The notes under the pieces: model-generated | Told to the model about the DNA's origin: nothing | Databases searched by the model: none | What the model saw: only the letters and a program-made list of their open reading frames with translations | In this document: in pieces, positions 15,401-26,900 of the stretch | How positions within the stretch are numbered: the first letter of the stretch is position 1 | Layout of the letters: every line of letters begins with the position of its first letter | Made by a program: the position numbers and the translations under genes | DNA from: Clavelina lepadiformis | Lineage: Eukaryota > Chordata > Ascidiacea > Aplousobranchia > Clavelinidae | Reading direction: 5' to 3' | Assembly (NCBI RefSeq): GCF_947623445.1 | Contig: NC_135242.1 | Span: 22,072,001 to 22,136,000, forward strand | Length of the DNA stretch: 64,000 nt

Positions 15401-17281
15401 CTTTTATTAACTCATTTGCTTATTGTTAGTCTAGTACATTAATTAATGACTTATTTATTAACTACTACAATATTGACCATACCATAGGTTTTAATCACCA
15501 TTGGCTCAAATTACTGGGCTGCGACAATATTATTACGTCACAATTGTTGTTTTGTAGCGTCACAATCGATCGTTATAGAGCGACGTGCACTCTTCCGTCT
15601 CGACATGTTGCCAGTGAAACGGTCTGTAGGCGTCAAGGCACGACCAACCAAATCCATAGCTGAAGTTCTGCGGCCCGTGCTGCATAAATACAATCTACGC
15701 TTGGAAGAAGTTCAAGTTAAGGCTGTAAGTCGCAAATTAGCACTTGTGACGTGTCGGCGAACTGCGCTTCGTGCTTTAGTTTCGTGTCGCCACTTGCAAT
15801 TATAAAGCCCAGGGTCTATGTTCGTGTTTGTCAATTAATTCTCGTAAAAAAGGACAGTATGTAATTTGTGTCCTAACCATCGCTCTTATGACGTCATAGA
15901 GCGGTGAAGGCATTGCCTTGAAGCTTGATGAACCCGTGTCGACGCTGGACGCCTTGCGGATAGTGGTTGACAAAAAGAACAACATAATTAAAAAAGGTTT
16001 GTGCCGTTGGACATAATTTTGATCAGCCATTTCCAACTCACAAGAGTTTGTTTATTGTAAGCTGTCTGTAGGGAGTTGTTGGATGTAATTACATTGTCGT
16101 GTGTCTGTGTCGTGCCATCAACAGCATGTGTGTTTCCGACCATTTGTCTGTAACGAGTTTTTGTTTGCAGACGAGCCTGGCAGAAAGCCTTTGAAAGATC
16201 AGCCATGCCAGCAAAAAACTAACCACAAAACTTCCAATAGACTCTCTCAACCAGATAGGCGTGAGACTGAAGGTAAGAATTATCCAAGCTATCTCGCGTT
16301 TGTTTTGCTGTTGCGCCTAAAATACCGTACAATTATTGTATCACGTATTATGTTTGTAGCGGGATCACCACTTTGCTACGTGCGACAGTAGTGTAGAAGT
16401 ATTATTAGCGATGATATTTTGGTAGATGTCTGATCTCATAAAACACAATTTGACGTGGTGTTGTTTTCCCTTCCGAATTATTTCTATCCAAGATACGCCG
16501 GCATGTCACCACATTTCGAGGCGACTTTTTTTCAAAAGAAACCTACTAATTACCTCACTCTACATTCACAGAACTTATCAATCTGATGTCGGTTTTACAA
16601 AGCAGTAAAATGGACGATCAGAGGGGACTTCTTTCCAAGTCCGACCTTGAGCTTCCGGACTTTTTGAAAATTAAACCAATCCCGGTTAACTTAAACTCCA
16701 ACAACAACAACAACAATAAAAACGTCATTTCCGTCACATCGCCTTCTGATTCACAAAATGGAAGCGTGACGTCACGGAGTGTAGAAGTTTCCGACCCTTC
16801 ACCGTACGCTGTGACGTCAGTTATTAAGTCTTTGAAAAGAGACTCTGACGCCTCTAACGACCATCCGCCGCTACGGAGAACATCCGCCAGTGGGAATCAA
16901 CCGCTCGCTGCTAAGAAGTGTTACGTTGAACTGAATGCAGCGCCCAGGTCATTGAGTTCGTTTAAGCCCTCGCCTCCTTCGGTCACCAATCAGGTACGTT
17001 TGACCCCTGACCCCTGTGACGATTTGAACGACACGACCATTGTGGAAGAACCGGAATCGTTGTTGAGCTCTGGCAACTTTGACCCAGATTTGACTTTAAA
17101 GCCTTTACCAACTCCGCCTCCCGCACGATTTAACGCTGGGGCTAACGGGAATTTGGGGGAATTACCGATGGCTGACTTTTCACCCCCAACTCCATTGACG
17201 AAAAAAACGAAAACTGTTCAAAACGACAAGGTGCCTTATGACGTCATTAGCATATTTAAACCGTTTCCTCCACGTAGTTGA
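416..17281 (+). CDS. RGS12: RGS12-type regulator of G-protein signalling (3' 22 exons, 5' end off window)
   Basis: GTPase-activating protein for Gi/o alpha subunits that also scaffolds Ras-type GTPases. Exons by splice consensus and phase: 416-759, 907-1035, 1148-1251, 3185-3384, 3600-3756, 4107-4195, 4374-4438, 4708-4912, 6178-6224, 7451-7543, 10978-10999, 11211-11440, 11650-11774, 12661-12778, 13053-13262, 13367-13412, 14244-14314, 15042-15354, 15558-15724, 15900-15996, 16171-16272, 16572-17281; they total 1,213 in-frame codons plus stop. Domains in order: PTB (exons 1-4, 'VAYLGTVEMP', 'CCHIFMVDP'); RGS domain (exons 12-15, 'FSEENILFWEACENLRRF'); tandem Raf-like Ras-binding domains (exons 18-20, 'CRVTLWDNTSTVLYAK', 'VGVKARPTKSIAEVLRP'); GoLoco motif at the start of the last exon ('DDQRGLL'). 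PTB plus GoLoco separates RGS12 from RGS14 (no PTB) and RGS10 (RGS only). The last exon has a short Asn run and a Pro-rich low-complexity tail. Any PDZ domain must lie upstream of the window. Confidence 0.93.
1610..3029 (-). mobile_element. hAT-superfamily DNA transposon, decayed, in RGS12 intron
   Basis: A 1,420-bp insertion with terminal inverted repeats TAGGGTTATGA/TCATAACCCTA and a perfect 8-bp target-site duplication ATGTACAT (1602-1609 and 3030-3037). TAGGG-type ends plus 8-bp duplications are typical of hAT elements. The transposase remnant is on the minus strand. A (TA)n tract lies at about 2861-2881. The element is too short to hold a complete hAT transposase of about 600 residues, so it is internally deleted. 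It lies between two PTB-encoding exons and must be spliced out. Confidence 0.85.
1806..2740 (-). pseudogene. hAT transposase remnant
   Basis: Reads on the minus strand from 2740. The first block (2740-2387) has the hAT-like core 'CDTTSVNTG' followed by 'CKHHILD'. It is interrupted by an in-frame TAG at 2387-2389 and stays open in the same frame beyond it ('NYKCVDDVMKHYENL'). A frameshift near 2250 then moves into a block (2255-1806) carrying 'WHKFPSLHNARWNSRAIY', a motif seen in the C-terminal half of this hAT lineage. The BED-finger N terminus is not visible. Not functional as it stands. Confidence 0.75.
5110..6044. mobile_element. Non-autonomous Tc1/mariner (pogo/Tigger-like) element in RGS12 intron
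   Basis: The ends are inverted repeats: CAGTGAGACCTCGTTAATCC on the left, and the reverse complement of ATTAACGAGGTCCCACTG on the right, flanked by TA. This CAGTG...CCTCGTTAATCCGG type of end is shared by pogo/Tigger-like elements. Sub-terminal variants of the same motif recur inside at 5160-5180 and 5930-6020. No transposase was recognised. On the minus strand around 5310-5370 there is a tRNA-promoter-like pair (A-box-like TGGCTTAG and B-box-like GGTTCGACAC), possibly an internal SINE fragment. The flanks extend the palindrome by 12 bp on each side (5098 and 6056). Confidence 0.72.
7544..10977 (+). other. RGS12: Long RGS12 intron
   Basis: A 3.4-kb intron between the exons ending RSTE and beginning NVAVPDD. 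Apart from the candidate alternative exon at 8514-8594 it is AT-rich sequence with short spurious open frames. No transposon ends or RNA genes were recognised. Confidence 0.6.
8514..8594 (+). other. RGS12: Candidate alternative exon of RGS12 (cassette or alternative 3' end)
   Basis: A TTACAG acceptor is followed by a frame that is open and phase-compatible (phase 0) with the upstream exon ending at 7543. It encodes ETDSITVEMEEKRIVKKAQL and six more residues, then TAA at 8592-8594. A weak GT donor at 8586 would also make it a 72-nt in-frame cassette compatible with the exon at 10978. If terminal, it would yield a form ending after the PTB region and lacking RGS, RBD and GoLoco. Charged composition supports coding, but a random match cannot be excluded. 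Confidence 0.35.
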
Positions 17282-18364
17282 ATTATTGTCCTCAAACTTT
17301 GCTCTTCTTTTGTAGACGATTATGGTGTAACTGGCAACACTTGACAACGGAAGTAGCCTAGTGTTACATCCAATCACGTGGTATCGAAGACGTCCCTGCG
17401 TAATACTTCAAGTTCTATTAGAAGACGACGAATGCGCATGCGCAGAATACCGAAATCACGAAAGAAATTATTTTTGTCGATTTTGCCAAAAACTGTCGAT
17501 TTGGTTGACATTCCGCAAAGTGTTTTATGAAGGAAACGTAACATATTGCAATGCTTGGTTACTTTTGCACGTCGTTTATTTATCACTCCCATTTTCTTTC
17601 ATCTTCCCGAAGCAACACTGCCGTCTCTTTTGTGATGCGAAGTATCTTATACGTCATAATATCATGGACTTATGCGTAAGAAAGCGTTTCTGAAAAATAC
17701 TCTTTTGCAACTGTGATACCGTCATCAACATTTTCTTAGATTTGCGGATGTTGTGTTTGTTACGTCATAATCTTAGTTTTATGCTACGTCGGATTTCATT
17801 ATTACCAGTGACGCAAAGGTCACTTTTGTATGTTTTTCGAAACTTACTGGCGCAAAACGGAAATTGCGTATTGTAAACGCAAGTTTGCGCACAAAAGCCG
17901 ACTGCCGATATTGCACGCAATAGGAGGGGAAATATAACGTAGTTCCCCCATCCGGTGTCGCTGCGTCCTGTCATTCTTAGTTGAAGGCGACACTTCCTTC
18001 TATATTTGACGTACTTCCTGTTTTATGTATCCTGGCATTGCTTTTACACGAATCTTGTTTGTTTATTCTTGTGAACCAGTCGCTATTTTTCAATGTTCCT
18101 TCCCGAATTTAAGTCGTATTTATTATAAGCAGCAGCAGCACAGATGGAAGAATGTGTCGTGATTTTTTGTTAAAAGTTTTTTCGTTTGTAACTTCTCTTT
18201 CCTGACCGATTTGTCGTATACGTTCTGCTCAGGTTGATTGCTACAAAGCGTGTGAACACTCTTAACCGACTTGTCATGCATAATTGCATGGTCGTCTGCC
18301 AATTATTTTTAAATCAAGTTTTCCTGCTGCTTTCAAAAATAGCATTGTCAGATGTGTTAATAAA
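17282..18364 (+). terminator. RGS12: Probable RGS12 3' UTR and poly(A) signal
   Basis: After the TGA at 17279-17281 there is no credible coding sequence. The first canonical AATAAA downstream that I noted is at 18359-18364, implying a 3' UTR of about 1.1 kb. It contains a short CAG run near 18130. Confidence 0.5.
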
Positions 18365-19282
18365 ATTAAACTTTTTACACGTTGTGTAAAAGAGTCAAAA
18401 ATACCATTTCAGAAATAAGTTGTTCAATTTGTATCAAGTGGTGTTATTTGTGAGACTCTGTCGAACTTGCTGGTAATTTTCATCCAAGTCGCTTTGAACA
18501 CATTTGGATTGTTTCTTTCTCCTTTATGTTATTTGTTTAAAAACATTCAAATTTTTATTAAATATCCCCGGCCGATGATTATAAATTGCAAACTTTTCTT
18601 TCAACTTTGATAATGATCGGATCACTTAAAATCAACAGCATTAATTCGCCTTGCGATGCTTGAATGTGTTGTAGTTGATAACTGTAAAAGTTTTACGACT
18701 TCCTCACTTATGTCTAGTGTGTTTGTATTTGTTTTAATGCTACTTTTCCGTTTATTTTATTGGTTTATCTTTACGTTAAATACAATTGGATTGATGGGAA
18801 AATTGCTGGCTGACGTATAGAGTGAAGTGTTGAACTGGGTAAGGCCAGTTTAAAGGTGGGGTTAAAGTATGCAGAATGGAAAGCAGAAAAATTAATATAC
18901 TTTTCTTGCACTAATATAACTGAACAAAATTTTGCCAATATCTGATCAAATAAACATGCAGACAAGAACCAACTATTACAATACAATTTTATGCCTTTCA
19001 ATATGTGCAAAAGACAACTAAAAAAATTGTTTGTTTTTTTATAAACAGTTGCATTTGACACTGCATTGAACGTATTCAAATAAGGCCTACAGTTTAACGG
19101 CTAATTGGTTTCGCACAATTTTTGTGCTGCAGGGCTTAATCCGGCCCGGCGTCGGATATCATTGCAGGACAAAAACGTTGCCATTAGCCTGGCTTGCAGA
19201 GTCTATGCTTGAGTCATCTTTCCACCCTTTAATTTAAAAAATGGATAGGCCAGGCCCCTAGCAAAAACGTGGACTTTTGACC
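18365..19282. other. Intergenic, no gene seen
   Basis: AT-rich sequence downstream of RGS12. A minus-strand open frame of about 100 codons (19079-18771) has no recognisable domain and a composition typical of noncoding DNA. Confidence 0.5.
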
Positions 19283-19604
19283 CAGGGCTGCAGCCAAGTT
19301 TTTTTTGACTAATGCCAAGTCGAGTCATTTTGAGTTGAGACTCGAGTCAAGACAACGCCTTTAATGTAAAAATTATTTTGAGGTCACACTAAATTGGTGC
19401 TATAACGTCCTAACTGTCTATAAATTAGTCTTGTTGAAATTTTTTACAGAAAGTTGTATTTTTATTGAAAACTGTCCGTTTTTGTTACCTTAAATTGCCT
19501 TTCTAGCCGCCATAATTGTCATAACGTGACTTGAGTCATTTTGAACTTCGACTCGAGTTTAAGTACAGTCATTAAAAAACGTGACTCGCTTCATTACAAC
19601 ACTG
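19283..19604. mobile_element. Degenerate hAT-like MITE (tentative)
   Basis: The left end CAGGGCTGCAGCC and right end (reverse complement CAGTGTTGTAATG) are imperfect inverted repeats. Inside each arm lie related blocks with GAGTCATTTTGA and ACTCGAGT in opposite orientation (19320-19360 and 19530-19565). The layout fits a hAT-derived MITE. The termini match only partly and no target-site duplication is visible. Confidence 0.35.
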
Positions 19605-19675
19605 CTATAGGCCTTCGTGGGCCCCTGTTCGTTCTTCTATGACTTCTGTACATTAATCGTCCGCTCGGTAGCCTT

Positions 19676-19945
19676 GCTTGGATAAGCCCCGGTAGGGCTT
19701 GCAATAATGCGGCCAGGGTTCCGTATTCGATACCCAGTGGCACTACCGATGTAATGCCCTTGGACAATTCAGGCATTTACGATGCTTGCTCCTGTTCAGT
19801 GGACCTGTTGAACTGCTTCAAGTTCGAACACTACGATGTAAAAGATAAAAAAAAAACAAATGAAAAATGTGTGACAATCGGAACTAGCACCAAGGATAGC
19901 TGGCTAACCGGGGCTCAAGCGATGAAGAACCATCGCGGGGCTTAA
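19676..19945 (+). mobile_element. tRNA-derived SINE-like element
   Basis: Positions 19676-19748 span 73 nt, exactly mature-tRNA length. Complementary ends (CGGTAG/CTACCG) could form an acceptor stem, and the B-box-like GTATTCGATACC lies where a T arm would be. About 100 nt of unrelated body follow, then an A-rich stretch at about 19848-19865. The 3' limit is uncertain. It is not a functional tRNA: the anticodon arm is not clear. Confidence 0.35.
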
Positions 19946-20168
19946 GTCGTGCAAACACTTTCCTCAGTCCTAGGATGAACATTATCATACCATACCCACA
20001 TAGCCTACCAATCTTTGCTCTACAAAAGTCTAAGTTGACATGTTACAAGGCAAATAAATTTAAGTGCCCTTCCACTCAACGGCTTTGGGCCTTAGGCTAG
20101 TAACCCGTTTAACTTATTCGTAACTCCGGCTCTGATCGTGCAAAAATTTACACTGTGTAGCCGTTATA

Positions 20169-20466
20169 GTGCCAAATAGTGACCCCTACCAAATATTGAC
20201 ACCCGTGTGTGACGGAATAAAATCATAAAGGAATTGACTCAGCAGAAAACTTGCCCCTATTGGCCTATTCAGTGGCTGAATAGTATGATACCGTAACTTT
20301 TGCGAATACATGTATATTGGCAAACAAAATACCGTATACAAGTCACAAGTGTTGGTCTATAAGTTCTGTAGGCCACTTGTATATAGCGCTTATTGCGTAT
20401 TGAATGAATAAATTTATTACGTCACAAAGGAGGGTCAATATTTGGCAGGGTGTCACTATTTGGCAC
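20169..20466. mobile_element. 298-bp MITE with ~46-bp terminal inverted repeats
   Basis: The left arm starts GTGCCAAATAGTGACCCCTA and the right arm ends GGTGTCACTATTTGGCAC. The two arms (about 20169-20214 and 20421-20466) are near-perfect reverse complements with a few substitutions. There is no coding sequence between them. No clean target-site duplication is visible, so the superfamily is open. Confidence 0.7.
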
Positions 20467-20936
20467 GATACCGTACTTTATACGATACGATACTTTTTTT
20501 CAAAATACGTTCTGAAACCTTTTCACATAAACATCATAAAATTTAGCCACAATTTTGTTTTTTTGTAACTGATTTGTTTCATGAGAACGAAAGAAAAGGT
20601 TTGGCAGTTGGACGTACAACGTTAGCATTAGTTTGGTAGAAATTAGGGTTTTGTTTTGTTATTGCATGGTAGGTAGTAACCCAAATTATGAAGACAAGAG
20701 TTTGTTAAACAAATTTTTTTATTTTGAACAGTTTTGTTTAAAATTTTCTAAGTGAAACGCTACGCTACGGTGCACCAACTGGGAGATGTGTTAGTATTTG
20801 ATCTTACGGTATATTTTGAGTTTCAATCTGTCAGTCTGTTTACTGTGGGCGAATCGTTAACGGAATTTAGGATTTTGGAGTTATACTGGTTGTAAAGAAC
20901 TTCCGCAGACTTTTGAGATTTTTTGAAGATCTAAAG

Positions 20937-23900
20937 ATGAATCTATTGACAAGGACAATTTTTATTTTAATTTGTGTTGCAAGCTGTACGCCTCGTTTTG
21001 AAGGTCGTATGTTTTCATCAACACAAATTGAATCTCGTGAACGCAAGCAACCAACCTTAATATCATCTACTGATGATGATCACCATGAAGCTTCAGTTAG
21101 GTGGGTTAATTTCTAGGCCTAACCCCCAATGTGGGACTGGACAAATTGCAATGTCCAGCTGGTTAATTTGCCATCCATTTTTATCTTATCTTTATATTTT
21201 AACAACAATTACACTATCTGCACCCTATCGTTCAATTTTCTCAGACATCCGATGTAGGCTACAATGTTTCTAGTTTAGGTTGGAAGCTCGCCATCAACAC
21301 ATTCCATAGTTATAATCTTGGTAGACTAGGTATCAATTGTTTTAAAAGATATCACATATCAGCCACTCACTCTGCAAGCTTTGCAGCCTAGATGATAAAG
21401 TATACATTTCTGTATAATTTCTGTTTCTCCTAAAAAGTTTGTATAACGTTCTGGATTTCTTTGGTGCAAAAAGTTGGCTTGTATGCACAAATTATGCGAT
21501 GCAAAATTGTCCATTAGCAAGATATTCCGTAATATAAATATTACAGTGGTTTGGTACAAGTTCTGAGATAAGATTAATTCTTGCGTTTATTTGTTGCACT
21601 GAAAGCAAACTTTCCAATGTGGGTGTTAATCATGTTCTATTTTGTTTTGTAGATATCAACGTTTTTTGCATTCAAGAAGAAGGCGATCTCAACCTATTAA
21701 TACAGCTTCTGAGGATAGTTTTGTATCCAAGCCTTTCAGTCTTGGAAATTACACCAACCATAATCAGGCATTGATTCACTGGTCTGGCAAGAATAGCAAG
21801 GTGTGAATTATTATACTGTGTTTCAAAAAAAAATGTAACAATTTTTTATTAGATTTAGTTTGTGAATTAATTTGCATTGGACACATTTTTTAAATTACCA
21901 GACTCGAAATTTGCCAGCATTTGTGCAAGCGAGTTAAAACACACAGAAAGCTTAGTTTTGCTCTTTGGTATTTTTACATTAAAGAATCTCTCCCAAAAAT
22001 AACGAATTCCTAACTAACTTTCCAAACCGGGTTTAGAAATTTTTCCACCGTGCAGGAAGACCCTCACAATGCTCAGCTGTACTCTATAGGACTAGTTTCC
22101 TTAGGGGAATTTTCCCCAAAAAAGTAGCAAACTTTCCGATCTGAATGATGTACAAAGTAATCTTTATTCTCTTTCAAAGGTAATCTTTATTCTTACGAGA
22201 ACAAAGGGTTCCGACCGTGGAGGAAGAGTAAGCAACAGCTCATTGTGGAGGTTTGTTAACTCTGTAATGGAGTATTTGTGTTAAGTTGTTTCTGTCAAAG
22301 GTGTTCATTGTGTTGTTTTAGCTGTCTTACACTTTATACTTGTGAGCGGCAATTTGTTTTACTCCAAGTGGTGAGATGAATGGTAAGATTCAAGCATTTT
22401 AACAACCAGTTCATTTGTTAACAGCAGTGATCTTCAATAAAAAACAGATTGTGATTTATGTAGGCGTAAGTAATGTTTTAAAAAATGATACCTTGCGCTT
22501 ATGAAGTTTCAAGAATCCTATGTGAACCGCTTCAATCCCACCACTGCCCTAAGTTGGCTGTCCTTCCATGACTTAAACTAATTTAATAAATAAATTGCTG
22601 ACATTTATGCCAATAACGAAAAAAATCGATTTAGTTGGAATTGGACGACAAATGAAAATTTTGTTAAAGTTGTACTTGTGTTGGAAACCTGTAAAACTTT
22701 GTTTTCAGATCTGTTGACTATGGTAATAATTATTCCGAAGAAAGGTCTAAGTTCAATAAGACGGATGTTATCTTGAAGAGTTACTTTATCTGCCCAACTA
22801 ACAAATCAAAGGTGAATCGTTAAACAAATGTCATTAACTAATGATGTTTGTTTTAATGATGGCACATTAACCTGAAAACATACAAGAGCATCATATTCTG
22901 TTACAAAATATCATATTAAAGAATTGGTATTTTGTCAAAATCTTCTACATTTGCACACATATTACAACAGTTAAGTAATTTCGCTTTCTTCTTTAAAGAT
23001 TATGTTTGCCGAGTCTCACAAAAGCGTTAACCGAGTGTGGGTGTCAAGGGATGAGGGAGATACTTATCGGAGCTTCGAGGTCAATTTTGCACTTGAAAAA
23101 GTTGAATTCCATCCATCAAAGCAAGACTGGGTACTTGGATATGACAAAGAAGCCACTTCGGTTTGTGTTGTTATTCTTTTCTTGTTAACATGTCTCGGTA
23201 TTATGTTCTTGAAATGTAGCGATACATAATAAGGATACAAAAGACCTTTTTATCTCAACCAGCACCTAATGACACAGAAAGTGTTTCACACAATGGCGTA
23301 ATATCTGTTTTATTGATATAAACTTAATATCATACGTTTTACCTTTGGTGTGCACACAATTAAACTGAATTAACATGGGTGTTATTTTCATTACCTTGGG
23401 TATTATTAAGGTGAAGCAATGTCGCATATTTTATAACCTGATGAAGGGAATTATATAATTTTGCGAAGCAATAGTATGCATTAAAAGTAATCTGTCGTAT
23501 TGCTTAGCCTATGGTATGCAATGGAATGAATTATCTGTATTTGCAAGTTTGCCCTAGTTTGCAAGTGGTGCCTATAAATTGGTTATGACTTTTTCCTGAA
23601 TGTTAAACACATGTGTCTTAAAACAATATAAATTAGTTCAGGGTCAGTTTTCATAATTTCACGTAAGTTATATAACAGTATATACATATTATACATAACA
23701 AAAAAGCAATAGACAACAATTCCTGTAGCAATAGACACCAATTGTAACTTACACTACTCTTAAAGACACTCCTGAGTCATTGATCTCTACCCTTTAGGCA
23801 ATACAGGAAATTACAAAGGAATGTAGGAAGTTATTAATTGCTTTACCTTCGTTTATAATTCAGTGTGGGTGAGATATGTCATGTGAAGTGATTCATCTCT

Positions 23901-26900
23901 TCTTGATGGTTACCTGTCTCATGGAATTATTCACAAGTTTAATATTAAAATCCAAAATTGAATTTCTGATGTTTATTAAGTTTGTGATTTTGTGAAAAAA
24001 TCTATCAAACCTTTTATGCTATATATGTAATATATTAAGCCTATTTAGCATTTTAAACTACTTGACAGTATTTTAATGTGATTCAAGACATTATGCTTGT
24101 ATTTGCATTATATTATGACCTATTAGTATTTTTTATTATCAAGGAAATATCATACATCTGGAAAAAAGTTAAAACTATAACTTTAAACCAATTTTTTGGA
24201 ATAGATTATTAAATTGTTCTTTTGTGCCAGTGGTGTCATAACCTGCCAGACAAAATAGTCTTTGTTAGTTTAGTAAATATTTTCAGCACTAATCTGTCAA
24301 ATTTGTCAATTCAAGCCTTGATAAATATTTATTGAAGAATATGCTGTGTCTGTGCATTTGTGAAATAGTTTCTGGTTGGGAGAAAATCATGATTATGACA
24401 TCACTTTCATGGCAGCTTCATTGTGATTCATTTTCAATTCTATTTGTATATAAATTTTCAAAGACAGCTTTGCTATGATTTAATCCATGGTATGATGTCA
24501 GTGTTGTAATTTAATGTTCTTGCTACATTTGTTGAAATTGATTATTTGGTCTATATAAAGTACTAAAGGAAATTTTTTGACCACACATGCTACTTGGAGC
24601 AAATGGAAATATTATTGGAGTTTTTTTCACTCTGGAGTAACCTAAGTAGAAAATGTTGTGTAGTTAAAACAAATATATTTGTATCATATGTACCTTGAAT
24701 ATAGTTAGATGTGAGATGATGGACAAAGATAAATCGAATGCATCTATTGATAATTACCAAATGTAACACTAACAAAATGCAGTTATATAATGGAATTTTT
24801 TAATGTTGGTTATTAGTGAAATATGTTTATACTCCTCATTTCATATTGAAACAATATGTTCCTCTGCTTCTGACTACGTGACATCAAGAGGGTATTGTGT
24901 AATTTGGTTGAAATGACAAGTTCATTTAATGAGATGCATTTAAAACAGGCTATTTGCATTGACTTTGAGCTGTACGTACATAGTAGCCTTTATATACCAA
25001 ATATATTGCTGTTGTGATAAATTAGATAGGTCAAATGCACATTTGGTGTCTTATGTTTAATTCCTATTCACAAACCACTTGGTTACGGTTTTTCAGTAGT
25101 TTTCACCATGTCTGCATGCAAATTGTAAATCACATCATAGAGTATAACAATATAACATGAAATATAATTATTATCAAAAATTTCATGGTGAAAGTTTTTC
25201 ATGTATGTCTTTTGCCATAGCCTCTAACCTTTCTTGTATCACTGTGATTGTTATCTTAGTCTTAGAAGGTTGTAGTTCACATTCTGCTGTTTTTTTTCCC
25301 AGCTGTATGTGTCTCAGGATTTGGGTGAGACATGGACTCTTCTACATGAAGGTGTGACAAGCGACAGGTAAAATAGTTTTATGCTGTTAAATGAAATTTT
25401 ATTGCATGGAAGCACTATCTTTTTTATCTAAAGCAATGCAGTTGGTTTCAGTTATTTATTTTACCATGTACATAGGCTATACCATGGTTACTTGTGAAAG
25501 TTTTTTAACTAAACCTCCATTTGCTCTTATCAACTACGTCATATATTGAATCGTGTCCAGTATTTGCTAATTTCCATTCTAGTAAATATTTCAGCCTTTA
25601 CAAAGCTGCGCCTTTGTCATTCTATTAGGTTAGACTACTTGACACAATGTGGAAAACATCTATCATCATACTGATTTTCATTTTAATTGCAATAGTCATT
25701 CAAGATTGTTTGATGTTACCACTTAATTTTTCTATAACTTTTTGTTTCATATAGATATTTTTGGTACATAAAAGATGTAGACATTGTTCCACGTGCTGAG
25801 GAAATTGTGCATTTTGAATACAGAAACTTAGAAATTTTTCCCGAAAGTAAGTTTAATCATTTAAGTTTATTAAATTTTTGCAAACAATGTCAAATGTACA
25901 AAGTAAATATTTCTGTGAAGCAAGGAATTACTTTAACTTCCAATTTTGAGTAACTAATTCCGCCAATAGTTCATCTACTTATGATTTTTGAAAAACAATT
26001 GGCATTGGGTGATCAGTTCTAGATTAGAGTTTTCAGTAACTAAAAAAGTTTATAACACAGCAACGAGTTGCATTACATTTGTGTGCTGGAGTGCTGTCTT
26101 TGCTTTGTTTGCTTATCAAGATCATGTTAGTCTGTCATCTGAACCACATCATTTTATACTAAGTACGTGATCACCATCAAACCTATTGATGTTTGTTACA
26201 TGCAGAGGTATATCTCATTAAGTCTTGCTACATTAACAACTGTGAACCAACACCATTTCAACAACATTGTGATGATGTTGGTGCCATTGATAAGGAATCA
26301 TTGGTTGTGCAAGATAACTACGTATTTGTGCAGGTTAGATTCATGATGTTTGCTCAGAAATGCTCCCACATGCCTGACATATTTGGTTGTTCAATTTGTG
26401 TTGCGGTTTTCATTACATGCTGTAGTTCTGTCATCTTGAGTTAGCATTTGGTTTTGTACACTTTTCCTTGCCATATGGTTTTTAATCGCGAAAACCGTAA
26501 TCAATTAGAGCATGTTCCCATAGGGCATCAAGTCATATCCACATTTTCATCGTAAATTATATTTATTTTTCCACAGAAACCTGGGGCTCGTGAGAAAATG
26601 TTTGTCTCCTACATGAGAAGAAGCTTTACCAGAGCTCAATTTCCCGGGCACCATGAACAAACTGTAAGTTGAAATAGAATGTATTAACTTCATATAACTA
26701 GGCTTTGTTTCTTTGTCTAAACAATCTTTTCGTGAAGCTTTTCTCTTGTGCTTACTATCATAATATTACCAATAAAATCAACCCAGCGGTGCCTCAGTTG
26801 TTTAATAAAGGGCAGTCAGTTATTCCATACTAGTGTAGTGTTACAATGGACTGGTGTAAGCCATAAAAGGTCATAAATAGCAAACGTTTGAACGCACAAT

